This document shows, piece by piece, positions 1 to 7,383 of a stretch of 64,000 nt of DNA. The stretch is from a virus. Under the pieces are notes generated by a model, which worked only from the letters and a program-made list of their open reading frames with translations, was not told the DNA's origin and searched no databases. The stretch covers positions 1 through 64,000 of the IMG/VR virus record IMGVR_UViG_3300033149_002250; one strand, written 5' to 3'. Position 1 is the stretch's first letter. Each line of letters starts with the position of its first letter. The position numbers and the translations under genes are program-made.

Positions 1-235
1 CGAGTTTTTCCTTGGCCTCCTCGACTTCCAGCCCCAATGTTGCGGCAAACGCCTTTGCGATGCACTGCAAACAAATATCCTCGGTTTTACTGTAAGGGGC
101 ATGCGCGCCGACCTCTAGCTCCACCGTCACCCGTCCCTCGCCAATCCAGTAACCGATCGGGAGAGACAATTGACGCACTGGCTCACATTCCTCGCCACAC
201 AAGTCACATTTATAAGCGGTCGTAATGCGTTTCAT
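1..235 (-). CDS. Small zinc-ribbon protein, 3' end beyond the window
   Basis: Reading leftward from the ATG at 233-235, the frame stays open to base 1, so the C-terminus is missing. Two Cys pairs (CDLC near residue 10, CLQC near residue 60) look like a split zinc ribbon. The start overlaps the end of the methyltransferase gene by 26 bases, as in a tightly packed operon. Function unknown; a nucleic-acid-binding or structural zinc protein is a guess. Confidence 0.55.
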   Translation of the reverse strand, partial: MKRITTAYKCDLCGEECEPVRQLSLPIGYWIGEGRVTVELEVGAHAPYSKTEDICLQCIAKAFAATLGLEVEEAKEKL

Positions 236-1175
236 CTGTTCGTTCCTCCTTTCCCGTCACGCTGCTGGGGCTTGCAGTGCCTGCCTCCTCGCAGATCGCT
301 GCCAAGATCGCTCGGCCCACATAAATCGGGATCGCCTGTGCAACGAGCTTCCACGTCCTGCTCCAAGAGGCGGCAAACACGTAGTCCTCCGGGAACCCCT
401 GTATCGCCGCCGCTTCCTGCCACTCCATCACTCTGGGTGGGCCACAGCCCGTTGGGATCATCGCCCCCCGCGTGTGCCTGCCGCCCCAGTCCAGTATCGT
501 CGGTGACGGTCTTTGGGGATTGAGGACCCGCATGAGGCCGGCGGAAAAATACTGGCGTGAATGTGGCTTGAGCTTGTCCACGTTCTTCACAGTCCGGTAT
601 GGGCCAGGTCGCAGGGTATCAGCCAGGGCCGCCTTCCGCTCGGCGGGAGGGCTCGGCGCGGGGAACTCTCCAATGAAGGCACGCACGCGACTTTGTGGCC
701 CGTACTCTGCGGCGTTGATTATGCGGTACGGAATCTCCCGGCCGTGCCACAGCGGCAGCGGCAGGTGCTTCACCACGGTAGGCACGTCCTCGAAGCACCA
801 CCAGCCAGGGCTCAGCCTTTCCACCAGCGACAAACAGCCGTCCAACAGCGAACGCCAAGCAGCCATCGTATCAGAATCAGCTGGCTTGTTGACGCGGGCG
901 ACGCTGATCTGTTCGCAGGGGATGCCGCCCAGGAGCAGATCGACGTGCTGCTTCCCCACCGCGTCCTGAACGGCCTGCAAGCCGTCCGGCGTCGAAAGGT
1001 CAGCCTCGATGATCCGGCAGCGCGGGTGATCGTTCGCGTGATTGATTCGCCACGTCTCCAAGCAATCCTCGGCGATGTCTGCCACCGCCACAAACTCGAT
1101 CGGCAATCCTCTTGCCGCGGCGGCCCATCCGCCCGCTCCACAGCAGAGGTCGATTGCGACAAGCCGGTTCCGCAT
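210..1175 (-). CDS. DNA (cytosine-5) methyltransferase
   Basis: 321 aa, predicted to transfer a methyl group from S-adenosylmethionine to C5 of cytosine in DNA. Visible motifs: motif I DLCCGAGGWA at residues 9-18 (cofactor site), motif IV Pro-Cys at 86-87 (Cys87 is the expected nucleophile), EDV at 129-131 in place of the usual ENV motif VI, and a C-terminal block with GFPEDY that fits motif IX/X. I chose the ATG at 1175 because AAGGAG lies six bases upstream; a GTG at 1208 overlapping the previous gene is the alternative. No restriction enzyme lies next to it, so an orphan methyltransferase protecting phage DNA from host restriction is the likely role. Confidence 0.9.
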   Translation of the reverse strand: MRNRLVAIDLCCGAGGWAAAARGLPIEFVAVADIAEDCLETWRINHANDHPRCRIIEADLSTPDGLQAVQDAVGKQHVDLLLGGIPCEQISVARVNKPADSDTMAAWRSLLDGCLSLVERLSPGWWCFEDVPTVVKHLPLPLWHGREIPYRIINAAEYGPQSRVRAFIGEFPAPSPPAERKAALADTLRPGPYRTVKNVDKLKPHSRQYFSAGLMRVLNPQRPSPTILDWGGRHTRGAMIPTGCGPPRVMEWQEAAAIQGFPEDYVFAASWSRTWKLVAQAIPIYVGRAILAAICEEAGTASPSSVTGKEERTDETHYDRL

Positions 1176-1204
1176 GATCGCTCCTTCTATCCGCCTCCGT
1201 CCGT

Positions 1205-2128
1205 TCACGCCCCCCGCGACTCATCCAGGATGTCCTCTGATGTGCCCTCGACCGTACCCTTGAGCACGCCGCGATAGTCCAACAAATGTGGCGTGTTCTC
1301 CGTCGGGAGCCGCCAACCCGGAATCTCGTTCCACTCCCGGCCGTTGAACAGCCGGTCGCCCTTCCTGTTCCATTGTTTGAAGAAGAACGGCACGCCAGCC
1401 TCCAGGCATTGATCGCGGATAGCCCTTGCCCATTCAGGCCGCATCGGCCGTGCACCAGGGCCGGTCTCGCCCCCGACGATCACCCAGTCGAGGCCAGGGC
1501 ATCGCTTTCCGTTGGAGGTCAACTTCGGATGAATGCCGTCCAGGGGATTGGCCCACAGGTAGCCATACCCTTCGGCAAGCGGTATTCGCTGCAAATCCAC
1601 CGGTCCCAATAGCGGCTCACAACTCACAAAGTGTATGGCGGCAGGAATCCGCAGCAGCGGCGGGATGCGTTCCTCGGCCGCCTCCTGGTTCTCGGCTGTG
1701 GCCCCCAGCCAAAGGTTCGGAAAATAGTCGCCGCCACCAAGTTCGCGGATCGGCGTTTCTTCCGTTACCTCGTACAGCTTTCGCGCGATATTCTGCGGCC
1801 GCTTGGTGAGGACCATAAATGTGTGCTGCGGACAGGCCGAAACCACGTCAAGGATTTGGTCAATGAACGCAGGTGGCACGTCCTCGTGGAACAGGTCACC
1901 CATTGAGCAAACGAATACTCTTTTGGGTTTCCGCCACCGCAGCGGCTCGTCCAGCCGGTCAGGATGCAGGGTTACGGCAAACGGCTCGTCCTCTGGATAT
2001 CCGCACCGTCCGCGCAGCCGGTAGGCCATACGCCGGGCGTAACAATTCCGACAGCCTTCGCTCACCGGCGTACAGCCAGTGACGGGGTTCCATGCGAAAT
2101 CGCACCATTCGATCTTCGTGGCAGCCAT
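1205..2128 (-). CDS. Phage Gp37/Gp68-type protein (DUF5131)
   Basis: 307 aa with the typical N-terminus KIEWCDFAWNPVTGC and the cysteine pattern C-x6-C-x2-C (CTPVSEGCRNCYA), followed by the PHTFMVLTKRP and GGETGPGARPM blocks of this family. The cysteine cluster resembles a radical-SAM iron-sulfur motif, but the reaction is not established. GGAGCAGGTG precedes the ATG at 2128. Its end meets the methyltransferase and its start overlaps the next gene, so it is translated from one leftward operon. Family members are common in phage and integrated elements. Confidence 0.85.
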   Translation of the reverse strand: MAATKIEWCDFAWNPVTGCTPVSEGCRNCYARRMAYRLRGRCGYPEDEPFAVTLHPDRLDEPLRWRKPKRVFVCSMGDLFHEDVPPAFIDQILDVVSACPQHTFMVLTKRPQNIARKLYEVTEETPIRELGGGDYFPNLWLGATAENQEAAEERIPPLLRIPAAIHFVSCEPLLGPVDLQRIPLAEGYGYLWANPLDGIHPKLTSNGKRCPGLDWVIVGGETGPGARPMRPEWARAIRDQCLEAGVPFFFKQWNRKGDRLFNGREWNEIPGWRLPTENTPHLLDYRGVLKGTVEGTSEDILDESRGA

Positions 2129-2556
2129 CACCTGCTCCACACGTACCGATGCGAATCTTCCCAGATGATTACTTCGCTCAGTTGCCGTTCCTCTGTGTGG
2201 CAGCCCGGCGGAAGCGGCACGCACTCTCTGGCTTCCGGCGAATCCGGGGGCAGTTGCAAGAGCCGCTGATACCGGTCGATCACACAGTAGAGGTTCAGGT
2301 TAAATGGATCGACAGTATCCCAAGCCACTTCTGCGATATGGTAGTACCAGCATTTCGAGCATTGGTGAGCAATCTCCACTCGGCAGTCATCGCAATTGAT
2401 CATAATGTCCACCAGCATCTTGTGCTGCCTGCACGGCGGCTTCGCCGGTATTGAGCTTGCTATTATCGGCGTTTCCGGCGACTGTTCCTGCCGCTTTATC
2501 GCAGCTGTCACCAGTGGCATAGCAATTACGTTGCCTAAAAACTCTCGGCGCTTCAT
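2128..2556 (-). CDS. Hypothetical protein with Tat-like N-terminus
   Basis: 142 aa. The N-terminus MKRREFLGNVIAM resembles a twin-arginine export signal (RRxFLG followed by a short hydrophobic stretch). The middle has a Cys/His-rich part (CRQH, CDDC, CSKCWYYH) that could bind metal. The stop overlaps the start of the DUF5131 gene. I do not recognise the family; the Tat signal may be a coincidence in a cytoplasmic zinc protein. Confidence 0.6.
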   Translation of the reverse strand: MKRREFLGNVIAMPLVTAAIKRQEQSPETPIIASSIPAKPPCRQHKMLVDIMINCDDCRVEIAHQCSKCWYYHIAEVAWDTVDPFNLNLYCVIDRYQRLLQLPPDSPEARECVPLPPGCHTEERQLSEVIIWEDSHRYVWSR

Positions 2557-2921
2557 TGGGTACCCTCCCTATCAGGGTCATGGGCGTCGGAGGATCGGGC
2601 TGCCTTGCGTGCAGCCTTAATCTGACGCGCTCGTTTGTGTAGCCAAGCGGAAAGGGCCAACATCGCCTCCGGGTCCGAGTCCAGGGCCTCAGCCATTTCG
2701 CCGAGCAGGCGGCCCATCTCCGTGGCCGTCGCGGCCAGCAGGACGGCGTGCATATCCCAGTCTGGGGCCGCGTCACCACACAGGCGGGCCTCCAGCCAGA
2801 CTCGCGAGCGGTCGGCGGAGCTATGGCAGCTGAACCTCACCCTCCACGGCGCCGAGTCCACTCGCTCCGCCATCTCCGCAGCCCGCTTTGCCTTCGTAAT
2901 CCACTCTCGTACAAGAATCAT
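2553..2921 (-). CDS. Hypothetical protein
   Basis: 122 aa, overlapping the next gene by 4 bases (ATGA-type coupling). Ala/Arg-rich with a predicted helical middle (MHAVLLAATATEMGRLLGEMAEAL) and a basic C-terminal tail (KRARQIKAARKAAR) that could bind nucleic acid. No recognised family. Confidence 0.6.
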   Translation of the reverse strand: MILVREWITKAKRAAEMAERVDSAPWRVRFSCHSSADRSRVWLEARLCGDAAPDWDMHAVLLAATATEMGRLLGEMAEALDSDPEAMLALSAWLHKRARQIKAARKAARSSDAHDPDREGTQ

Positions 2922-2930
2922 CGCTGCCTC

Positions 2931-3131
2931 CTACCGACTGATACGAACCATCCTGATTTCGACATGTTCATCGGGTTGCCGCAGTCCCACCCTGCGAAGC
3001 ATGTCGCCAACAGTCTCGGCTGGATAGCAGACGAAAGCGCGGCGAACGTCGGCAGAGTGATCGCCCCGAAAGTCGCTCGTAATCAACTCGATGATAAAGT
3101 GTTCGTCTGGATGGGTGGGTTTATCTGCCAT
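2931..3131 (-). CDS. Hypothetical small protein
   Basis: 66 aa, acidic N-terminus and basic C-terminus, no recognised motif. Start overlaps the end of the upstream nuclease-like gene by 11 bases, consistent with operon translation. Confidence 0.55.
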   Translation of the reverse strand: MADKPTHPDEHFIIELITSDFRGDHSADVRRAFVCYPAETVGDMLRRVGLRQPDEHVEIRMVRISR

Positions 3132-3501
3132 CGCAGAAGTCCTCTATCGTGATTTCACGAATGCGCGGCCGCCACACCTTGGCCTTGCCGCCGCGCTTGA
3201 GCTTCACTTTGCGCCAGCCCCAAACCTCGATCCGGCCTCCGCAGCGCAGCCATTCAATGGCGGCTTGCGTGCAATCGGAGTCGAGAATCTTCCGGACGTG
3301 TTGAGAGAAGGATTTCCCGCAGGACTGGATGGCCACGATGCCGCGTTGTGGGTCGAGGGCAATCAAGTCGATGAACCCGAACAGGTCTTGGCGTATGCCG
3401 TGAGGCCCGACGTGAGGGTTCCATCGCTCAACTGTGCCCACGATCCGACCCTCGGCCCGAAGGGCGCGGAGCGTGCGTTGCGTCGGCGTCAGGCGGCTCA
3501 T
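3121..3501 (-). CDS. PD-(D/E)XK nuclease-like protein
   Basis: 126 aa. The centre reads DLFGFIDLIALDPQRGIVAIQ, the spacing of a PD-(D/E)XK core in which Asp is followed about 12 residues later by Ile/Val-x-Q (Q replaces E/D in many phage members), then WLRCGGRIEVWGWRK. Small phage nucleases of this shape act in DNA recombination or resolution. The neighbours (exonuclease and annealing protein 1-3 kb upstream in the same operon) fit that. Catalytic activity is not certain because the acidic third residue is Gln. Confidence 0.65.
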   Translation of the reverse strand: MSRLTPTQRTLRALRAEGRIVGTVERWNPHVGPHGIRQDLFGFIDLIALDPQRGIVAIQSCGKSFSQHVRKILDSDCTQAAIEWLRCGGRIEVWGWRKVKLKRGGKAKVWRPRIREITIEDFCDGR

Positions 3502-3822
3502 TCAACCCACCCCCGGGAAAGTGTAAATCGAAATCAGGAAACCCTCCGCCTCGCCAGCCTGCGGCTGCTTGGCGCGCACGGATGCGTGTATTACGTCGGC
3601 CGGAGCCCTCCAAGTTACGCCTGATAGCATGGTTGCGATCAGGCTCACGAGCAGCTTTGCGTCCCGTTCGCTCGGCGGGCTATGGGTAAGCCACATCACC
3701 CAGAGGCCGCACTTCTCGTGCCCTCCGCACACCAGGGGCTTGAGGAGCGCCGGAAGTCGGTACAGGTCGTTCGCCCCGACAAACAGGTTCTCAACTATCG
3801 GTGCGCGGCGCAGCGCTATCAT
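3502..3822 (-). CDS. Hypothetical protein
   Basis: 106 aa, directly adjoining the nuclease-like gene. No recognised motif; a central CGGHEKCGLWVMW segment has two Cys and one His. Start overlaps the preceding 63-aa gene by about 30 bases. Confidence 0.5.
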   Translation of the reverse strand: MIALRRAPIVENLFVGANDLYRLPALLKPLVCGGHEKCGLWVMWLTHSPPSERDAKLLVSLIATMLSGVTWRAPADVIHASVRAKQPQAGEAEGFLISIYTFPGVG

Positions 3823-3982
3823 CTGACCCTCCCGGTCCTTCGGGTTTCACCCTTCGCCACAACTCCGCTTGCAGCACGCGAAGCCTTTTCAACGCCTCAC
3901 CAAACTCCCGATAAGCGAAAACCATCTCGTCCATCAGGATGGACATTTCCTTGCACCGCTGGTGTGTCTCGTGATCCATCAC
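3791..3982 (-). CDS. Hypothetical small protein
   Basis: 63 aa, mostly helical (MSILMDEMVFAYREFGEALKRLRVLQAELWRR). It could be a small coiled-coil adaptor. First gene after a 104-base gap (3983-4086) in which I see no other signal. Confidence 0.5.
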   Translation of the reverse strand: MMDHETHQRCKEMSILMDEMVFAYREFGEALKRLRVLQAELWRRVKPEGPGGSDDSAAPRTDS

Positions 3983-4086
3983 TCACTCCAGTGTGAAGAT
4001 AATGGCCGCAGGCCCACCGAGTTGAACTGGCGAGCGATGGTATGAGCCTGCGCCGGCCCCCTTGCCTGCGGCGACGCCTGGACGTA

Positions 4087-5259
4087 CTACTCAAACAGCT
4101 GTGAGCCTGCCCGCAGCTTGCGGCGACGGTCCGCGATCGCCCGGTCAAGCAGCAGTTTGTCCTCGACGCTCAACGTGCTGGACTCGTGCACCATGCGGTA
4201 ATACTGCGCGAGAACCTCCTCGTTCTCGGCCGAGTCGATCTCCTGCTTGTATTCCTGGAGCAGCTGCCGCCGCTCGGCATCCTCGGCTGACTCAGGTTCT
4301 TTCTTTGCCTCTGGGGTCGGCTCGGGCTGCGGCTGCGGTTCCGGCTCATCCTTGGCTGCGGCCTTGGCTTTTTCCTCTTTCGTGGCTTTCTTCGCGGCGG
4401 TCTTGCGAGGTCGGCCTCGCCGCTTCTTCATCCGCTGCGCCACGTCCTCGGCCTTGGTGGCCCCCTCGGCGCCCTCTGGCGGCTCCGGCTCAGGGAAAGC
4501 CTCCTCAATGGTTGTGTCGCCCTCCTGGAGCGCGGTAAACACGCCCCTGAGCGCCACGATGTCGTCCAGCCCAATAGCCTCAGCGGACGCCTTGCCCAAA
4601 TGGCGGAGAATCTGCTCCTCGGTCACGCCCAGCTTGGCGAACGCCGCCAACATGTTCGCTCGCCGCTCACTGAGACTCTGTGCGTCCCCGCGGTAGGTCT
4701 TGATGGCCTCTTTCAGCACCGGCTCCCAAAGCGCCTTGGGGATACCCTTGAGCACGGCGTTCCGCAATGCAATGGAGCAGGCGGCGTTGGCCGTCACGCC
4801 AACCATGTCGTCGTTGTACCGCCGGCCCTCCCTGTCGGTAATGCGACGCCTTACCTCGTAGGTGATGGCCACGTTATTCTCCAGGTCCACAAACGCACCT
4901 TGGGCCACCACGAAACGGTCGGTCTCCTCGATTATCCTTGCCCCCGCCCGGCAGTTGCCCCAAGTGGTGGCAAGAATTTCCGCAAACCTGGCGCTCGGCC
5001 CCTGAATCACGTTGCGACCACCGCCCTTGGCCCGACGCTCCAGGCGGTAATAGCACTCGCCCGCCACGTCTTGAGTAACGGTGGCCAAGTCCCTGGCGGC
5101 AGTGAGTGACCGCTTGATGTCGCGCGGGTAGGATTTCGCCGTCCTGATCTGAGTGTCGATCTCACCCTGGACTATGGCCTGCATTGTGCCTACGTCCACG
5201 GACGCCACTTGGTACCCCGCATCCTGGCCTTCGTTCGGGTCAACGAAAAGTTCAGACAT
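4087..5259 (-). CDS. Probable single-strand annealing recombinase
   Basis: 390 aa. The N-terminal 250 residues (ARDLATVTQDVAGECYYRLER, GPSARFAEI, DREGRRYNDDMV, ACSIALRNAVLKGIPKALW) match the pattern of phage proteins found next to YqaJ exonucleases and proposed to anneal or bind single-stranded DNA. The segment LSERRANMLAAFAKLGVTEEQILRHLG resembles the C-terminal helical domain seen with RecT-like proteins. Residues 265-345 are a low-complexity K/A/E/P linker. It lies just downstream of the YqaJ gene, the usual synexo pairing. Family is from memory of context, so the exact class is uncertain. Confidence 0.6.
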   Translation of the reverse strand: MSELFVDPNEGQDAGYQVASVDVGTMQAIVQGEIDTQIRTAKSYPRDIKRSLTAARDLATVTQDVAGECYYRLERRAKGGGRNVIQGPSARFAEILATTWGNCRAGARIIEETDRFVVAQGAFVDLENNVAITYEVRRRITDREGRRYNDDMVGVTANAACSIALRNAVLKGIPKALWEPVLKEAIKTYRGDAQSLSERRANMLAAFAKLGVTEEQILRHLGKASAEAIGLDDIVALRGVFTALQEGDTTIEEAFPEPEPPEGAEGATKAEDVAQRMKKRRGRPRKTAAKKATKEEKAKAAAKDEPEPQPQPEPTPEAKKEPESAEDAERRQLLQEYKQEIDSAENEEVLAQYYRMVHESSTLSVEDKLLLDRAIADRRRKLRAGSQLFE

Positions 5260-5292
5260 TGCTTGCCTCCGTTGGCTCAGGGGATCACTGGG

Positions 5293-6210
5293 TTAACGCA
5301 CCTTGCGGGCGCGCAATGAAACGAAGCTGTATGCCTTGCGGACCGCCTCTTTGACATGAACCTCCCGGCGGACCAATTCGATGGACGCACCGGGGAGCCG
5401 CCCCACAGCGGCGTGCCCCATCGCAGCACGCACCTTGGCCCGTAGCTGCTCTCGCTCCTTCTGTAACTCAGCAATCTGCCGCTTCAATTCCTCGGACCTC
5501 TCCCACCAGCTGAGCACCTCAGCGTCGAGCGTCACGGTCTGCTCGGTCACTCCGTAGAGCTTCTTGACCAACGCTGGGGTGGCCGGGTGCTCCCAGTCAG
5601 GTGGCGGCGGGTCTCGCTCCAGCAGCCTCCGCCGCATATCCTCCGCAGCGTCCAAGATGTGCTCAATCACTTCGTCGCTGCGGCGGATTTCGTACACCAG
5701 AAAAGTGTCTCTGTCCACCAGCACCGCGATGTCGGCTACCTCCTCGCCGGTCACGTACATCTGCTGCTGAACCTGGAGATACCAGTCGTCTGGCACCCAA
5801 TCAGTGCCATGCTCGCCAAGCTCGGCGGCTCGCCTCCAGGTCGTGCTCTTGAGTTCCACGAGCCGGCCATCGCTGATCCGCTTGGCGTCAGGAGTGGCAG
5901 CCACGAACGGCCTCTCACGGCTGATCAGCATGGGAATGGGGGCCTCCATGTCGGAAGCGGCCCGCTCCGAGTAGATGTCGCGGATCACGGGCTCCAGTCG
6001 CTTGCCCATCCGCATACGCTCGGTTTCCTTCACCGTCTCCATGCCCAAGCACCGCCGGTAGATATTCAGCGGCTGCGCGTAGGGCGACAAGCCGCACAGC
6101 GCAGCAGCGTCGGACGCTCCAAAAACGCCCTCGCCGTCCACCCACAGCCTCTTGGCGTACCACTCATCCGTGCCTGGCATCGGGCCGATGATTGGCTCTG
6201 CGTTTGCCAT
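5293..6210 (-). CDS. YqaJ-family viral recombinase exonuclease
   Basis: 305 aa. Typical YqaJ/lambda-exonuclease fold signatures: [14 protein letters not shown] (31-44), Glu73 in GKRLEPV, Asp108 in ATPDAK, the E-x-K pair in VELKS (Glu119, Lys121), and [12 protein letters not shown] after it. Predicted to resect double-stranded DNA ends 5' to 3' and hand the strand to the annealing protein downstream. Residues 230-270 form a coiled coil. The start overlaps the csrA-like gene by 47 bases. Confidence 0.9.
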   Translation of the reverse strand: MANAEPIIGPMPGTDEWYAKRLWVDGEGVFGASDAAALCGLSPYAQPLNIYRRCLGMETVKETERMRMGKRLEPVIRDIYSERAASDMEAPIPMLISRERPFVAATPDAKRISDGRLVELKSTTWRRAAELGEHGTDWVPDDWYLQVQQQMYVTGEEVADIAVLVDRDTFLVYEIRRSDEVIEHILDAAEDMRRRLLERDPPPPDWEHPATPALVKKLYGVTEQTVTLDAEVLSWWERSEELKRQIAELQKEREQLRAKVRAAMGHAAVGRLPGASIELVRREVHVKEAVRKAYSFVSLRARKVR

Positions 6211-6373
6211 CGCTCTTACTCCTTGCCTCGGCGCGCCGCACTGAGATCTCGCGAGGAGCGTCGATGCCGAGGCTTACCCGGTAGCCCCCATTCATCCAGC
6301 GCACGCGCACCACGGTTACACGGACATCGCCGATCAACAAAGACTGCCCCGGTTTTCTTGTGAGAACAAGCAT
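6164..6373 (-). CDS. csrA: CsrA-family RNA-binding regulator
   Basis: 69 aa. [16 protein letters not shown] at the N-terminus and the [16 protein letters not shown] block match CsrA closely, including the conserved RxxG and the [11 protein letters not shown]-contact strand. The last 15 residues are a basic extension. CsrA dimers bind GGA in hairpin loops near ribosome-binding sites and alter translation or mRNA stability. Placed between the excisionase-like gene and the exonuclease, it could control host mRNAs or the phage's own structured leaders in the rightward arm; the target is inference. Confidence 0.88.
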   Translation of the reverse strand: MLVLTRKPGQSLLIGDVRVTVVRVRWMNGGYRVSLGIDAPREISVRRAEARSKSDGKRRANHRPDARHG

Positions 6374-6390
6374 TACGACCTCCGGTAGCG

Positions 6391-6609
6391 TTACCGCCTT
6401 TTGTCGCGGCGGGATGGCGGAACGAATCGCTCCACGTCAGATCGGCGCACGACCAGCTTCCCGGCGATTACTGTAGATGGCAGCAGGCCAGTGGAAACGT
6501 AGTCGTACACCCTTCGTACAGACCGCCCAATAAGGCGGGCTGCCTCCGGGACGGACAGCAACTCTTCCTGCCTGCGACTCTCGTGCGTGTGCGGCGTGCG
6601 ACTACTCAT
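6391..6609 (-). CDS. Excisionase/MerR-like HTH protein
   Basis: 72 aa from the ATG at 6609. Core [47 protein letters not shown] is a helix-turn-helix of the excisionase/HTH_17 type. I chose this start because GGAG lies 8 bases upstream; the same frame is open up to 6927, but there it runs through four DNA repeats and the RNA element, which do not look coding. Likely a DNA-binding regulator at the head of the leftward early operon. Confidence 0.75.
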   Translation of the reverse strand: MSSRTPHTHESRRQEELLSVPEAARLIGRSVRRVYDYVSTGLLPSTVIAGKLVVRRSDVERFVPPSRRDKRR

Positions 6610-6767
6610 GCTGCGACTCCTGCGACTCGCGTGCGTGTGCGGCACGCGACATGGGCTACTACCATCCCTGCGCCTCGCGTGCGTGTGCGGCGTGCGACGC
6701 TCGGCTTCGGCCAGAGGTTCGGTCGCAATTTCCAGCCTGCGCCTCGCGTGCGTGTGCGGCGTGCGAC
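6571..6767. repeat. Four copies of a 32-bp direct repeat
   Basis: Copies at 6571-6602, 6619-6650, 6667-6698 and 6736-6767; the last two are identical and the others differ at one to four positions. Spacing is 48, 48 and 69 bases. Core GCGTGTGCGGC. On the minus strand they lie between RNA element B and the HTH gene, and the last copy overlaps its coding sequence. Spacing in multiples of three keeps the frame open (translation would give TPHTHARRR units), but differences between copies are mostly non-synonymous, so selection seems to act on DNA or RNA. Confidence 0.85.
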
Positions 6768-6810
6768 TACCCCAACACCTCGCCACGCGACCCGCCAACA
6801 CACCCGAAAC

Positions 6811-6920
6811 CCGGAGGCTCTCCCCGGCGGGACTATCTCCGGCTCTTGGAAGCGTTCCGCGGAGATTCGGACGCGCTCGGCATTTCCGGTTGCTCCGCGC
6901 TTCGGCCCGGCAGTGGCCGT
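6811..6920 (-). ncRNA. Structured RNA element, copy B
   Basis: About 110 nt on the minus strand, homologous to 60288-60395 (gapless over the first 80 aligned bases, one 1-base indel overall). Predicted helices: CGGCC/GGCCG with a 7-nt loop at the 5' end; AGCG/CGCT enclosing 19 nt; and at the 3' end CCGGAG/CTCCGG around an inner TCCC/GGGA hairpin. The outer 3' helix is CCGGGG/CCCCGG in copy A, a compensatory change. It precedes the 32-bp repeats and the leftward early operon. Confidence 0.6.
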
Positions 6921-6944
6921 GCGACATCGTTTAGCCCCCTTAGC

Positions 6945-7013
6945 TCACCCGTATTCTAGCAGCACTTTCGTGCCGCACAAGTGCGAAATCGCAAGAATCT
7001 CGATTTTTTCCAT
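6945..7013 (-). CDS. Possible 22-aa leader peptide
   Basis: A 22-codon frame (begins MEKIEILAISHLCG) behind a strong AAGGAGG six bases before the ATG at 7013. It ends 25 bases before RNA element B. The strong ribosome site suggests it is translated. Position upstream of a structured RNA and an operon would suit a leader peptide, but no homology can be claimed at this length. Confidence 0.4.
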   Translation of the reverse strand: MEKIEILAISHLCGTKVLLEYG

Positions 7014-7040
7014 GGTGCCTCCTTGGCGGGGTGCCTCCAC

Positions 7041-7223
7041 CTACCGGCGGGGCCTGAGCCTCTTTAGGGTGCGGTAGAGGTTACACTGCCGCTGGGTGGT
7101 CGTGTCAAGGCCGGACTGAGAGCAGTACTCGTCGATGGTCATGCCAGCCCGCTTCGCCTTTGCAGTCAGGGCTCCCGGTCGCTTGATAGCCGATTGAATC
7201 CACAGTTTCTTTCCCTTTGCCAT
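7041..7223 (-). CDS. Small basic protein
   Basis: 60 aa, basic (MAKGKKLWIQSAIKRPGALTAKAKRAG..., ending RLRPRR). The N-terminal KLWIQSAIKRPGALTAKAKRAGM pattern recurs in small phage proteins of unknown function. It directly follows the 51-aa gene, probably as the last genes of the late operon. Confidence 0.65.
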   Translation of the reverse strand: MAKGKKLWIQSAIKRPGALTAKAKRAGMTIDEYCSQSGLDTTTQRQCNLYRTLKRLRPRR

Positions 7224-7226
7224 TTC

Positions 7227-7382
7227 TCATCCTCCGTTGCGATCTGCGGACATGCGAATACGGATAGACGCACGAGCAGCGCGCTCGGTCTTGCTGCGGC
7301 CCACCACCTTGCCGTCCTGGTTGCGGACGATCAAGTAAATGGTACGCCCCCCCCGCTTCGACCTTCGGATGTGGTACGGCAT
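7227..7382 (-). CDS. Small basic protein, 51 aa
   Basis: 51 codons from the ATG at 7382 (MPYHIRRSKRGGRTIYLIV...) to TGA at 7227. Strongly basic with a beta-like YHIRRSKRGGRTIYLIVRNQDGKVVGRSKTERAARASIR layout. Its stop lies 3 bases before the next start, with GGAGGATGAGAA acting as the ribosome site of that gene. Unknown function; DNA-binding is possible. Confidence 0.6.
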   Translation of the reverse strand: MPYHIRRSKRGGRTIYLIVRNQDGKVVGRSKTERAARASIRIRMSADRNGG

Positions 7383-7383
7383 C

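Noticed and set aside
6811-6920. Group I intron (GATAGTCC resembles the conserved AAGATATAGTCC)
   Set aside because: No P3/P7 partner sequence (GACTA), no interrupted gene, and the stretch is explained by the helix conserved in both copies.
6610-6927. N-terminal extension of the HTH gene (about 106 aa with TPHTHARRR units)
   Set aside because: It would translate the RNA element and the repeats; composition is Arg/Pro/Ser nonsense and a ribosome site lies before 6609.
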